Assembly (NCBI GenBank): GCA_947503625.1
Contig: CANNEK010000001.1
Location: forward strand, 614,152-678,151
Length of the DNA stretch: 64,000 bases
Source: an uncultured Kordiimonas sp.
GTDB taxonomy: Bacteria > Pseudomonadota > Alphaproteobacteria > Sphingomonadales > Kordiimonadaceae
Direction of reading: 5' to 3'
Each line of letters starts with the position of its first letter. Position 1 is the first letter of the stretch. Made by a program: the position numbers and the translations under genes. A model generated the notes under the pieces. It worked only from the letters and a program-made list of their open reading frames with translations, was not told the DNA's origin and searched no databases. Positions 14,851 through 22,810 of this stretch are shown piece after piece.

Positions 14851-14878
14851 AATATGCCCATATCTTAGACCTTGTCAA
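14851..14878 (-). promoter_or_regulatory. Promoter for tRNA-Tyr, tRNA-Gly and tuf
   Basis: On the minus strand a perfect TTGACA (14873-14878) is followed after 16 bases by CATATT (14851-14856), ending about 42 bases before the tRNA-Tyr 5' end. The fit to a housekeeping sigma promoter is good and the position suits the tRNA-tuf unit. Confidence 0.7.
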
Positions 14879-14972
14879 CACCAACTTATAACCGCTAAGC
14901 ACTTTTTTGAACGCCAACAAGCAGGCTGGAAAAACCGTCTGCACAATGGGGCTGAGAAGGACATATTTTTAA

Positions 14973-15839
14973 ATGCCGATCAAGCGAAACAAATCTGCGC
15001 AATCCAACACCAAAAAGACCTCAGGCAGAAAACCCCATGGAGACCAGCGACGAGACCGGTCACAACGAGCACCAGCCCCTAACAGAATGTCCGGTAAAAA
15101 CGTGATCAAAGGCTTTCGCCTTAAAACCGCAGATAGCTATTTATTGTATGGCCGGAACGCCGTTAAAGCGGCGCTATTGAATGAAGACCGTGAAAATCTG
15201 CGCCTCATTGGCACAGGAAAAGCCCTGGAGAGCCTGGACTGCAAGACCTCTGTCCCGATACCCGTTGAGACGATTTCTGATTTGGAGAATATTTTGACCT
15301 GCGTACCCAGAGACGCTCCTCATCAGGGTATTTTTCTGGAGACCCGACCTCTGCCGGGGTGCGCATTGGAAGACTTGAACCCCGCAGAAGGCCAAAAAAA
15401 TATTATCCTGATGCTGGATCAGGTGACCGATCCGCAAAATGTTGGCGCCTGCCTGAGGTCTGCGGCAGCATTCGGGGCCCGCGCGCTCGTAACCCAGGAT
15501 CGAAACAGCCCTTCCGAGTCCGGTGCGCTTGCTCGCGCTTCGGCTGGTGGATTGGAAATCACACCATGGGTGCGTGCAGCAAATCTGGCTCAGGCACTGG
15601 AGACCCTGAAAGACATGGGCTACTGGCATATTGGCCTTGACGGTCATACTGATGCTTCACTCAAATCGGCAGACATGGGCAACAACATTGTTATTGTTAT
15701 GGGGTCAGAGGGCAAAGGCTTGCGCCCTCTTGTCCGCAAACACTGCGACCTGATCGCTAAAATACCCATGACGGGTGCGGTGGAAAGCCTGAATGTCTCC
15801 AACGCCGCAGCAATCGCACTTTACGAACTATCACAATAA
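14973..15839 (+). CDS. rlmB: 23S rRNA 2'-O-methyltransferase, RlmB/TrmH family
   Basis: This 288-residue SpoU-type (SPOUT) enzyme is expected to methylate the ribose of a guanosine in the 23S rRNA P-loop region. After a basic N-terminal extension (about 45 residues) comes the substrate-binding domain (YLLYGRNAVKAAL), then the trefoil-knot motifs: LDQVTDPQNVGACLRSAAAFGA, VMGSEGKGLRPLV and the final IPMTGAVESLNVSNAAAIAL. It is divergent from the tRNA-tuf unit; this placement is common in alphaproteobacteria. Assignment to RlmB rather than another TrmH paralogue rests on length and domain layout. Confidence 0.88.
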   Translation: MPIKRNKSAQSNTKKTSGRKPHGDQRRDRSQRAPAPNRMSGKNVIKGFRLKTADSYLLYGRNAVKAALLNEDRENLRLIGTGKALESLDCKTSVPIPVETISDLENILTCVPRDAPHQGIFLETRPLPGCALEDLNPAEGQKNIILMLDQVTDPQNVGACLRSAAAFGARALVTQDRNSPSESGALARASAGGLEITPWVRAANLAQALETLKDMGYWHIGLDGHTDASLKSADMGNNIVIVMGSEGKGLRPLVRKHCDLIAKIPMTGAVESLNVSNAAAIALYELSQ

Positions 15840-15873
15840 ACCGATCACACAACCAACAGACAGGACACAAGAC

Positions 15874-16293
15874 ATGCAAAGCCACCTAATCATATGGCCT
15901 GCTCTAGGCCAAATCGTACTGACAATCGGCTTGTATTTTGTCCTGGCGAAAAGAAAAAACGCTGCACTTGCAGCGGGAAATATTGATGAAGAACGACGTG
16001 GTCTTTTTGACGACGCCTGGCCGGATACCGTTGTTCAGGTAAACAACTGCATTAGAAACCAGTTCGAAATCCCAATACTCTTCTACGTCCTGGTCATAGT
16101 GTTATCGCAAATCGGATCAGTGGATATCATCGCATTGTCGGTGGCCTGGCTGTTCCTTCTCGCGCGGGTCGCACATGCTGCGGTTCACATCGGCTCAAAC
16201 TTTGTTCCTTTGCGTCGAAAACTATTCACCCTTAGCGCCCTGTTGATACTGGTTCTCATAGGTTTTGCCGCTTTTGGGCTGGTGAAGGCATGA
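15874..16293 (+). CDS. MAPEG family membrane protein
   Basis: This 139-residue protein has four predicted membrane helices (starting IIWPALGQIVLTIGLYFVLA) and the conserved MAPEG segment VQVNNCIRNQFEIPILFYV between helices 1 and 2, followed by a helix with ARVAHAAVHIG. The family includes glutathione transferase-like and eicosanoid enzymes; the role of bacterial members is mostly unknown. The frame extends back into rlmB, but the ATG at 15874 with AGGACA upstream gives the natural start 34 bases after the rlmB stop. Confidence 0.8.
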   Translation: MQSHLIIWPALGQIVLTIGLYFVLAKRKNAALAAGNIDEERRGLFDDAWPDTVVQVNNCIRNQFEIPILFYVLVIVLSQIGSVDIIALSVAWLFLLARVAHAAVHIGSNFVPLRRKLFTLSALLILVLIGFAAFGLVKA

Positions 16294-16327
16294 AGCACAC
16301 CCAGTAACGACACAGGCTATTTCCCAC

Positions 16328-16966
16328 TCAATAGCGGATCGGCAACAAGGGCAATTTGCGCTTTTTGCGCGCCAAAGCCCAATTACTTTTCACCCAAACC
16401 GGCTTGTAATGCGGGTGCGGCTCAACAAGCAATGTCCATGTGCGCTCTACAGCAGATGTTCTTCTTTCCTCGTCCGGCAGTTCATGTGAACGCCCGGACG
16501 CCTCATGAGTCCAATTGAAGTCATCAAACAAAATTACGCCGCCATCAACCAGCAACTTGTCGACGAGGAAAAAGGCAAAACCTGTATTATCCCAGTTATG
16601 CCCGCCGTCAAGATAACAGAAATCGAACTTCCTGCCTTCCTCGATGAACTTCATCAAACGCCAAAGGTATGAACGCTCTTCATAAAACACGTCGATCAGG
16701 CCGGTTAACCCCAAGTCTGAAGCTAGCTTGTCAATGTTGGGTTTCCGTGTACGTGCGGACTGCAAGTCTATTGTCGTAAGCCGTCTGTCTGCGCCCAAAT
16801 CCTGAAGAATGGCTGCGGTATAAACCGACGAAACGCCGTGAAAAAAACCGAGCTCAAGCGCTTGCTTACAGTCGAATTTTGTCAAAACCTTTTTTAGAAG
16901 CTTAGCTTTTTTTAGCGTCATGTACGGCAAGCCGTCCACATGACGAGCAACAGATTCAATATCCAC
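16328..16966 (-). CDS. Class I SAM-dependent methyltransferase
   Basis: This 212-residue protein has a Rossmann methyltransferase fold: motif I ALELGFFHGVSSVYTAAIL, a second-strand acidic residue in TTIDLQSAR, and FDFCYLDGGHNWDNT followed by GGVILFDDF. This pattern matches the Methyltransf_24 group, which often modifies small molecules or polysaccharides; the substrate is unknown. A GTG at 16966 has GAAGG seven bases upstream and begins at the conserved part, so it is preferred over the TTG at 17020. It converges on the MAPEG gene. Confidence 0.72.
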   Translation of the reverse strand: MDIESVARHVDGLPYMTLKKAKLLKKVLTKFDCKQALELGFFHGVSSVYTAAILQDLGADRRLTTIDLQSARTRKPNIDKLASDLGLTGLIDVFYEERSYLWRLMKFIEEGRKFDFCYLDGGHNWDNTGFAFFLVDKLLVDGGVILFDDFNWTHEASGRSHELPDEERRTSAVERTWTLLVEPHPHYKPVWVKSNWALARKKRKLPLLPIRY

Positions 16967-17208
16967 CAGACTACCTTCGCGTGAAATATACAGGCATTGG
17001 CGCGCACCATTCCCCAGCAAATGCTACGGATCAACCTTTTTTTGTAGAAACGCGAAAAAGCTATCAATAACGATGCAGACGTTGCCTTTTTTAAAGGCAT
17101 TATTGTCATGGCTGACTGCGGCGACAGAGGGATTAATCTACTGTAAGATTGCAGAACCCGCCGCCTCATGGCATGTGAACTTCGTTAGAAGTTGTAAAGG
17201 CGCAAACC

Positions 17209-17634
17209 ATGATGGAATCGATTGACGATATTGTAAGGACACTGGATCTGGAGCCACACCCGGAAGGCGGATTTTATCGCCGTACCTACCGCAATACACG
17301 CGGCCCTTCCGGCCCTTCAGGAGAACATCGTGGGCACGCTTCCTCTATTTACTATCTACAAATGCCGGAATACAGCCGTTGGCATCGCGTTGACGGCGAT
17401 GAACTCTGGTTCTGGCATGGCGGTGGACCACTGACGCTGGAAACCAGAAAAGAAGACGGGAGCATATACACCCAAACGCTTGGGCCACTTGTTTCAGAAG
17501 GCCAACAGCTTCAACTATTGGCTCCTGCCAGCACATGGCAACGCGCCATCAGTGGAGGGCCCTGGACGCTTGTCAGTTGCGCAGTAAGCCCGGGTTTTTT
17601 GTTCGAGACATATGAACTGGAAGGTGAAGAGTGA
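17209..17634 (+). CDS. Cupin domain protein, DUF985 family
   Basis: This 141-residue single-domain cupin opens with LDLEPHPEGGFYRRTYR, the family signature, and continues with SSIYYLQM, SRWHRVDGDELWFWHGGGPL (cupin motif 1) and a final PGFLFETYEL segment. No enzyme activity is established for the family. Two ATGs are adjacent (17209, 17212). It is transcribed away from the methyltransferase, and nothing in the context gives a role. Confidence 0.85.
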   Translation: MMESIDDIVRTLDLEPHPEGGFYRRTYRNTRGPSGPSGEHRGHASSIYYLQMPEYSRWHRVDGDELWFWHGGGPLTLETRKEDGSIYTQTLGPLVSEGQQLQLLAPASTWQRAISGGPWTLVSCAVSPGFLFETYELEGEE

Positions 17635-17711
17635 GCCGGAGCACTTGCAAAGCCAGCTCAACAGCACATCCGGGGCAAGCTAGCCCTAACACTTGTTCCT
17701 GATCGCCCCTC

Positions 17712-17743
17712 AAAAAAAGGCCGCTCCGGGAGTGGAGCGGCCT
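17712..17743 (-). terminator. Intrinsic terminator of the ABC transporter operon
   Basis: A perfect 10-bp GC-rich stem AGGCCGCTCC/GGAGCGGCCT with a six-base loop is followed on the minus strand by seven T. It lies about 60 bases after the permease stop. There is no T-run on the plus strand, so it acts on the minus transcript. Confidence 0.9.
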
Positions 17744-17804
17744 CGCTGTCATGGACTGTTGGGGCCCACTGTGGGACGCCGTGCATCGCGGCGACCTTCT
17801 TTGA

Positions 17805-18737
17805 TTAGGTAGCGCGTTTCCGAAGCTCAATGGCACCGAAAACGAAGCCCGCAGCAATCACAAGGCCAAACCAGAAGCGGCCGCTCGTAACGCTGTAGGT
17901 AAATGCTTCCCACTGCGCTCTGCCGAAGACAAGCCCCAGCACATCACGGGGACCCTCAATATTCGGGTGAACGCCCTGGAAAGCAAAGTCCTGCCAGGCA
18001 CCAAGCTGGATCGCAATCCACCGAGCAACTTCATATGTCTCGAAAAACATACCTTCCGCGGCAATGATCACGATGGGCACCAAGACAGCCCACATGAAAG
18101 GAAGCCTGCTTGCATAGGCTGAGACAAACAGCACCCAGGCAAGTGCTGGCAGCGCCCACAAAGCCCAGATCACATAGTGCCCGATTGCACTAAACCAGCT
18201 GGAAATCATCAACCCCAAAGGCCAAAGCGACATCACCGGACCGCCCTGGAACAGCACAACGATGCTGAGGAAAAAGGCGATGATCAGCTGTGCGGCGATC
18301 GTGACAGCCAGAAAAATCAAAGGCGCAATCAACACGGTTGTAAACAGCTTGACCAGCACTTCCTGCCAGTCGTCTACAGGCATTGATTTCCAGAACAGGA
18401 TCGAGCGGTCACGGCGTTCTTCATAAAGCGATCCGAGCAGTGAAAAGAAAATCACAAAGGGAAACGCCATCCATGTCAGAACACTGAGCATCCAGTAACC
18501 TACTGTTACGGCAGCAGGAAGCTCGGCGCCTTCTCTTTCTTTTGCCATTGCCAGAGCATCACCGATATTTTCGATTTCATGCCTGTCAAAGTCTTCAACG
18601 AGATTAAGCTCTCCAAGGCCGGATGCCGACAAAACCACCAACACGATGGTAATAGCAGCAAGAATGGCTGGCACCCTGATGTAGCCGTTTTTGCCGTCAA
18701 GGATTTCCCGTTTTACAAGGGCGATGTAGGTATTCAT
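17805..18737 (-). CDS. ABC-2 type transporter permease
   Basis: This 310-residue membrane protein has about six to seven predicted helices (first at ILAAITIVLVVLSASGLGEL) and a cytoplasmic segment YEERRDRSILFWKSMPVDD, typical of ABC-2 permeases that work with YtrB-like ATPases. It overlaps the ATPase gene by four bases (ATGA type), so the two are coupled. Substrate and direction are unknown; in the Bacillus Ytr system related transporters respond to cell-wall antibiotics. It is the last gene of the operon, ahead of a strong terminator. Confidence 0.85.
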   Translation of the reverse strand: MNTYIALVKREILDGKNGYIRVPAILAAITIVLVVLSASGLGELNLVEDFDRHEIENIGDALAMAKEREGAELPAAVTVGYWMLSVLTWMAFPFVIFFSLLGSLYEERRDRSILFWKSMPVDDWQEVLVKLFTTVLIAPLIFLAVTIAAQLIIAFFLSIVVLFQGGPVMSLWPLGLMISSWFSAIGHYVIWALWALPALAWVLFVSAYASRLPFMWAVLVPIVIIAAEGMFFETYEVARWIAIQLGAWQDFAFQGVHPNIEGPRDVLGLVFGRAQWEAFTYSVTSGRFWFGLVIAAGFVFGAIELRKRAT

Positions 18738-19594
18738 TGGCCCTCTCCTGTCATGGTCGCCACGAATATGTCAGCAAGGCCCAGGCGGCGTGTTTCGCCC
18801 AATCCGGCCAGCTTTTCGCGATCGATGTTTTTATAGATACACGTCGTTTTACCGAAGGTTACCCCCTTGGAGATCGGCCCAAGCTTCTGAGCCTCCTCTT
18901 CCTTGCCGGGTGTAACCATCACTTCAATAAACTGCTGGGTGAGCTCATCCATATCGGCTTCCAGCACCACCTCGCCGTCCTTGATGAACATCACATCAGA
19001 CAGAATATGTTCGATCTCCTCGACCTGATGCGTGGTAACAATCACGGTGCGATTTTCATCGAAATATTCTTCAAGGAGACTGGCATAGAACTGTTTACGG
19101 AAGATGATGTCGAGGCCAAGGGTGGGCTCATCAAGCACCAGCAGTTTAGCGTCGATCGCCATTACTACCGCCAGATGCACCTGTACGGTCATGCCTTTCG
19201 AAAGTGCCCTTACTTTACGGTCAAGAGGCACCTTCGTGCGGCTCAGGAAGTCCATGGCTTTGTCGCGACTAAAGCGGGGGTGCACCCCTTCAACATAGTC
19301 CAGCACTTCGCTGACTTTCATCCACTTTGGCAGAGTGGCGACATCGGCAATAAAGCAGACATCCTGCATCAGTTTTCCACGCTCGCTGGATGGGTTGCAA
19401 CCCATAACCGAGAGCTCACCCTCATAGGACATAAGGCCGAGAACTGCGTTCAGCATTGTGGTTTTACCGGCACCGTTTGCACCAATAACGCCCAATATTC
19501 GGCCAAGAGGCACCGAAAAACTGGAAGGCTTCAATGCCTGAAAATCACCGTAAGATTTTGCGAGGCCGCGGGCTTCAATAACATTATCTGTCAT
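18734..19594 (-). CDS. ABC transporter ATP-binding protein
   Basis: This 286-residue ATPase has a Walker A GANGAGKTT (near residue 40), a degenerate signature ALSKGMTVQVHLAV in place of LSGGQ, and Walker B LLVLDEPTLGLD, then the H-loop in VTTHQVEEIEH. The altered signature (LSKGM) is usual in this YtrB/EcsA-like branch. It lies between the GntR regulator (11-base gap) and the permease (overlap), forming one operon. Confidence 0.92.
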   Translation of the reverse strand: MTDNVIEARGLAKSYGDFQALKPSSFSVPLGRILGVIGANGAGKTTMLNAVLGLMSYEGELSVMGCNPSSERGKLMQDVCFIADVATLPKWMKVSEVLDYVEGVHPRFSRDKAMDFLSRTKVPLDRKVRALSKGMTVQVHLAVVMAIDAKLLVLDEPTLGLDIIFRKQFYASLLEEYFDENRTVIVTTHQVEEIEHILSDVMFIKDGEVVLEADMDELTQQFIEVMVTPGKEEEAQKLGPISKGVTFGKTTCIYKNIDREKLAGLGETRRLGLADIFVATMTGEGQ

Positions 19595-19604
19595 AACCGG
19601 CCTC

Positions 19605-19964
19605 CTAATTAGCAGTGCTGTTTTTCAACAGCGTTTCTGCGTCCAACCCCAGTCGGCGGATGGTTTCCATCACCCGGGGCCATTCTTCATTAATAAAACG
19701 GTCGCGCTCAGCTTCTACGAGCTTAGAGCGCGCACCTTCCACCACGAACATTCCCAGTCCGCGTTTCTTTTCAACCAAACCGTCCATTACGAGCTCCTGA
19801 TAGGCTTTAGAGGCAGTGATAGGATTTATTTGCAAATCTACAGCGACATTTCTAACAGATGGCAGGGCCTCGCCTTCACGCAAGGACCCCTCCACAATCG
19901 CTGCAACTACCTTGTCCTTCAGTTGCCGGTAGATCGGCTGGTCTTCCGTCCAATCCGGCGTCAT
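19605..19964 (-). CDS. GntR family transcriptional regulator, YtrA subfamily
   Basis: At 119 residues this is the short YtrA form of GntR regulators: an N-terminal winged helix (PIYRQLKDKVVAAIVEGSL, then LPSVRNVAVDLQINPITASKAYQEL) and a short helical dimerisation tail. YtrA proteins repress the ABC transporter operon that includes their own gene. That fits here, since an ideal 24-bp inverted repeat lies upstream at 20439-20462. A GGAGGGAGG ribosome site precedes the ATG, 15 bases after the stop of a 46-residue ORF. Confidence 0.93.
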   Translation of the reverse strand: MTPDWTEDQPIYRQLKDKVVAAIVEGSLREGEALPSVRNVAVDLQINPITASKAYQELVMDGLVEKKRGLGMFVVEGARSKLVEAERDRFINEEWPRVMETIRRLGLDAETLLKNSTAN

Positions 19965-19979
19965 ACTTCCTCCCTCCGC

Positions 19980-20120
19980 TTAAGCAGCAAAGCTGATGCG
20001 GTTAACAAGAGCACCGTTTGTAACGGTGCGGCTGCCGCCAGCCAGCACGTCAGTAGTGCGGGCAATGCGGCGGCTGCGACGAACGTTTCTCTTGGTTGTT
20101 TGGTAACTGCGGGTAGTCAT
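19980..20120 (-). CDS. Small basic protein, 46 residues, first gene of the ytrA-ABC operon
   Basis: This short frame begins ATGACTACCCGC with a strong ribosome site (GAGGAG, eight bases upstream) and stops 15 bases before the GntR ATG. The peptide starts MTTRSYQTTKRNVRRSRRIA and is Arg-rich in the first half (seven Arg in residues 4-21), then turns small and neutral (VLAGGSRTVTNGALVNRISF). No signal peptide or membrane segment is seen. The Shine-Dalgarno, position and codon-like composition support real translation. It is not a family I recognise; it could be a leader peptide or a small effector of the regulator or transporter. Confidence 0.65.
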   Translation of the reverse strand: MTTRSYQTTKRNVRRSRRIARTTDVLAGGSRTVTNGALVNRISFAA

Positions 20121-20438
20121 TTACTTTCTCCTCGCTGGGTGGCCCTTTTTGTGGTTCAGGACTCTGTTATGCGGCTCACGGTTCTGATTATTGTCGAGCC
20201 TTGTTGTTGCTGTCGTCTCTCGGGCTTTGCCCTTTTTTAGGGAGGGGGCCGGTTTTCCGTCGTGCCGGTCTCCGGCCCCTCTCTTCTCCTCGCTGTGTTG
20301 GCCAGTTTCTGGCTCTTTTATTATCTCGCGTCGTGCTCGGGCCGTGCTTTTATATTTTGGTCCCGGTCGTTTCCGGCTTTTCCTCGCTTGCCCTTTTCCT
20401 GAGCCTTTTCGACTTCTGTTCGGGCGTTCTATCGTGCC
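20121..20438 (-). promoter_or_regulatory. Long leader of the ytrA-ABC operon
   Basis: About 310 bases separate the operator from the first ORF. In transcript sense the stretch is rich in A, G and C, has no ATG and a single GTG. It contains a perfect 8-bp GC stem (GGGGCCGG/CCGGCCCC, 20245-20279) and a small GGGC/GCCC hairpin next to an A6 run (about 20222-20238). The segment GCGAGGAGAA before the small ORF is repeated near 20282-20300. Protein-coding frames on the plus strand here are composition artefacts. A role as a regulatory leader is inferred. Confidence 0.45.
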
Positions 20439-20462
20439 GGTGTATTAGTTATGTAGTACACC
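20439..20462. promoter_or_regulatory. Candidate YtrA operator
   Basis: GGTGTATTA and TAGTACACC form a 24-bp inverted repeat with a six-base spacer; eight of nine arm positions match. GntR proteins of the YtrA group bind repeats of this type over their own promoter. On the minus strand a weak -35 (TTGTGC) lies 17 bases before TACATA inside the repeat, so binding would block transcription. Confidence 0.65.
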
Positions 20463-20578
20463 ACTTCTGTGAGCACAAGAAAAAAATGACAATCAGTGAA
20501 TAAATTCTTCTTAATCGATTGATTTAAAATGATTTTAATTTTCGGTGAGCTTGTCTGAGTTACGCCTGAAGTGTTGTA

Positions 20579-20593
20579 GGTGTGTGTTACACC
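20579..20593. repeat. Second GGTGT...ACACC inverted repeat
   Basis: GGTGTGTGTTACACC is a 15-bp inverted repeat sharing the GGTGT half-site of the operator about 120 bases away. It could be an auxiliary site or chance. Confidence 0.3.
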
Positions 20594-20628
20594 AGCGCTG
20601 TATCGTTAGCAGATTCGCTATTATGTGG

Positions 20629-20648
20629 CAGGCACATCTAAACAGGAT
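20629..20648 (+). repeat. Short repeat, copy 1 (flanks epimerase-LytTR pair)
   Basis: CAGGCACATCTAAACAGGAT matches the copy at 23136-23155 at 17 of 20 positions. Read in frame, both encode Gln-Ala-His-Leu-Asn-Arg-Ile and all three differences are synonymous. This copy sits in a frame of about 25 codons that begins with ATG and ends after LKRQLRR. The element is not recognised. Confidence 0.4.
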
Positions 20649-20699
20649 TCGTATTTTTGCCTATGCTTGCCAAGCATTAAAGAGGCAGTTACGGCGCTG

Positions 20700-20761
20700 A
20701 AAAAAGGTATGCACCGTGCTGGAAAGCCTGCGCAATGAACAGATTTCCTCCACGGTGCATA
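20700..20761 (-). terminator. Long-stem terminator after the epimerase-like gene
   Basis: Perfect 11-bp arms TATGCACCGTG (20708-20718) and CACGGTGCATA (20751-20761) enclose a further GGAAA/TTTCC pair. On the minus strand the stem is followed by CTTTTTT. It lies about 30 bases after the gene ending at 20793. The unusually long stem may also have a stability role. Confidence 0.75.
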
Positions 20762-20792
20762 GCAATAGGGTACGGGCATTAAGGCTAACCTT

Positions 20793-21911
20793 CTAACCGT
20801 CCCCGTTACGACGTTTAAAGTCTGCGATGATTTCTGCTTCACGCTCCGTATTTAAGGGCCCATAGGTAAAGTGAAAGCCATCATCCGGGTGCCGATCCCG
20901 ATAACCGGCGACCTGATCCGAAATCAACTGGGTAAGTGGGCGGTTCACAAGCCCGGCGTTCATGGCCCGAGAAACGTCAAAACGATAGGCTCCCGCCGGC
21001 TCAGGGCGCCATAAAGGCATGTTCCGATATGGTTCTACTTTATAATAGTCGAGAGTCTGGGGATCCATGGGTACATATGTCACTTCGGGACTAAGAACCT
21101 TCTCAGCCTGTTGTAGATAGTCTCTAAACTGAAAAGGGCTGTAAGCGACATTGAAAGGTCCGGTTCTACCTGTCTCGCCGCAATGAACCATAAAAGAGGC
21201 TAGCGACTTGATATCAGTCACCTGAGCATAATGATCAGCTGTGTCAGGAATAATCACTTCGCCACCGCGCATCAGTCTTACTGGCCAATAGGCTTCATAG
21301 ATGGGGGCGTCCTGATGATACGCCCGCATCCCGTGAGAACGAAACAGGACATGATTTTTAGGGTAGTGCTGTCGGACGGCGGCCTCACCAAGCGCTTTAC
21401 GGATTGCGTACCGGTGTTGCTCGGAACGATCGAAGGATACGGCGCTCAGGTCATTTATGGGATAGTTCTCGGAAATACCGACCTTATTCCAGTCGCGGTA
21501 GACGGAGATAGTCGAAACATAGTGATAGAAGGGGATATAATGGCTTAGAAGTCGGGCTGTATCAAGCACCGCAGCCGGATGCTTTTGCCAAGTATCCACC
21601 ACCCAGTCGAATTTTTCCAGCTTTACTCTCTCCAATAGTGCCGCCAGGCCGGTCGCAGGATCCTGCTCTCTGTCACACCATACATAAGAAAGTTCAGGAA
21701 AGAGATGTGGGTTGGTAATTCCGCGATTGCTGATCGTCACCTCATGGCCAGCAGCAATCAAGGCCCGGACCATGTATGGTCCTGCATACAAGCGACCACC
21801 CAGAAACAATATCTTTTTGGATGTCTGTGTGTGGCTTTGCGCTGGAAGGCTGGCAGCTGCCGAGAGGCCAGCCGCGCAAGATACCGTCTTTATGAAATCC
21901 CGTCTGTTCAT
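20793..21911 (-). CDS. Tat-exported NAD-dependent epimerase/dehydratase-like protein
   Basis: This 372-residue protein starts MNRRDFIKTVSCAAGLSAAA, a twin-arginine signal (RRDFIK) with a hydrophobic stretch. After it comes a Rossmann-type nucleotide site KKILFLGGRLYAGPYMVRAL (GGxxxxG form, as in the extended SDR or isoflavone-reductase-like group), then SNRG. The pair YHYVSTISVY and later helices fit the SDR fold, though the usual YxxxK is not clear. Export of a folded cofactor protein by Tat would explain the signal. It lies downstream of a LytTR regulator and ends at a strong terminator. Substrate unknown. Confidence 0.75.
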   Translation of the reverse strand: MNRRDFIKTVSCAAGLSAAASLPAQSHTQTSKKILFLGGRLYAGPYMVRALIAAGHEVTISNRGITNPHLFPELSYVWCDREQDPATGLAALLERVKLEKFDWVVDTWQKHPAAVLDTARLLSHYIPFYHYVSTISVYRDWNKVGISENYPINDLSAVSFDRSEQHRYAIRKALGEAAVRQHYPKNHVLFRSHGMRAYHQDAPIYEAYWPVRLMRGGEVIIPDTADHYAQVTDIKSLASFMVHCGETGRTGPFNVAYSPFQFRDYLQQAEKVLSPEVTYVPMDPQTLDYYKVEPYRNMPLWRPEPAGAYRFDVSRAMNAGLVNRPLTQLISDQVAGYRDRHPDDGFHFTYGPLNTEREAEIIADFKRRNGDG

Positions 21912-22018
21912 CGTCTTCTCCGTAATCAGGAAGCGATGTTTTGGGCGTTGAAAACCCTCGTTAAAAGAGCAATGTGACGGGTGTCATCGCTTCAGGGGCG
22001 GATGTCGCCTTGATAACT

Positions 22019-22810
22019 TTAAGCATGAGATTGACGCCGGGTTGCCAGCTTATCGGCAAGGTCTGTGGCATAGGTTCTACCGACATTGAGATGGGCACCT
22101 GTGGTTAACCTCACTCGTTTGCTATGCCTACTGTAGGGTTCGACAGCTTCCAAAAATGCTGGATTGACAATGACGGATCGGCTGACACGAACAAAGTCCG
22201 TACCGATCAAACGTTCTTCAAACTTTTTCAGCGTATCTCTCACCAGCAAACTACGCGAGGTCGTATTGACGGTGACATAGTTTCCTTCAGCTAGGATGTG
22301 CGTGACTTCTGAGGCCTTAAGCCAATAGTGCGCGCGGCCATCACGTATCTCAATAGTTGCTTCGTGCCTGTCAGAATTAGAAGGAAGGGCTGAAGCATGA
22401 ACGTTTCTAAAAAAATGCCATAGCGCAAAGGCATATAAAAGATGCTGAAACCACCTTTTATCGAAAAGGTATAACCATTCTGCGATCAAGCCTTCACTTG
22501 GTGGCGCAAAAGGCACGTAAACCAAGGATGACAAAATAATTTGGCAAGGGCCGGCAAGGATAACGATAAGCATCAGGAAGGTAATTCGGTGCCATCCCTC
22601 CAATGATCGGACAACGGGGCTAGCTTTTGAATAGACCGAACCCATAAAGAGAAACCAGATGGTCCAATCAATGCCAGACCACAGCAGGGATTCTCCAACG
22701 GACCGATCGAAGTAAAAATAAAAGTGTAGAAATTGCAAAAGGATAGCAATTATGAGCACGGGTATAGTCAGGCGAACAGCTCGACCGTTCGCGAGTGTAG
22801 CGAATTTCAT
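22019..22810 (-). CDS. LytTR-family regulator with N-terminal membrane domain
   Basis: This 263-residue protein has four or five predicted helices in the first half (VLIIAILLQFLHFYFYF, then WFLFMGSVY and FLMLIVILAGPCQIILSSL). A C-terminal LytTR DNA-binding domain occupies about residues 160-255 (VTHILAEGNYVTVNT, then RVSRSVIVNPAFLEAVEP). There is no receiver domain, so the membrane part probably senses the signal directly. LytTR proteins often control exported or competence functions. The gene directly upstream-adjacent in the transcription direction is the epimerase-like gene, a likely target. Confidence 0.85.
   Translation of the reverse strand: MKFATLANGRAVRLTIPVLIIAILLQFLHFYFYFDRSVGESLLWSGIDWTIWFLFMGSVYSKASPVVRSLEGWHRITFLMLIVILAGPCQIILSSLVYVPFAPPSEGLIAEWLYLFDKRWFQHLLYAFALWHFFRNVHASALPSNSDRHEATIEIRDGRAHYWLKASEVTHILAEGNYVTVNTTSRSLLVRDTLKKFEERLIGTDFVRVSRSVIVNPAFLEAVEPYSRHSKRVRLTTGAHLNVGRTYATDLADKLATRRQSHA

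Noticed and set aside
20191-20503. Two overlapping plus-strand frames of 85 and 100 residues
   Set aside because: The region is T-rich on the plus strand, which opens frames by composition. There is no start signal, and the strand carries the antisense of the YtrA operon leader.
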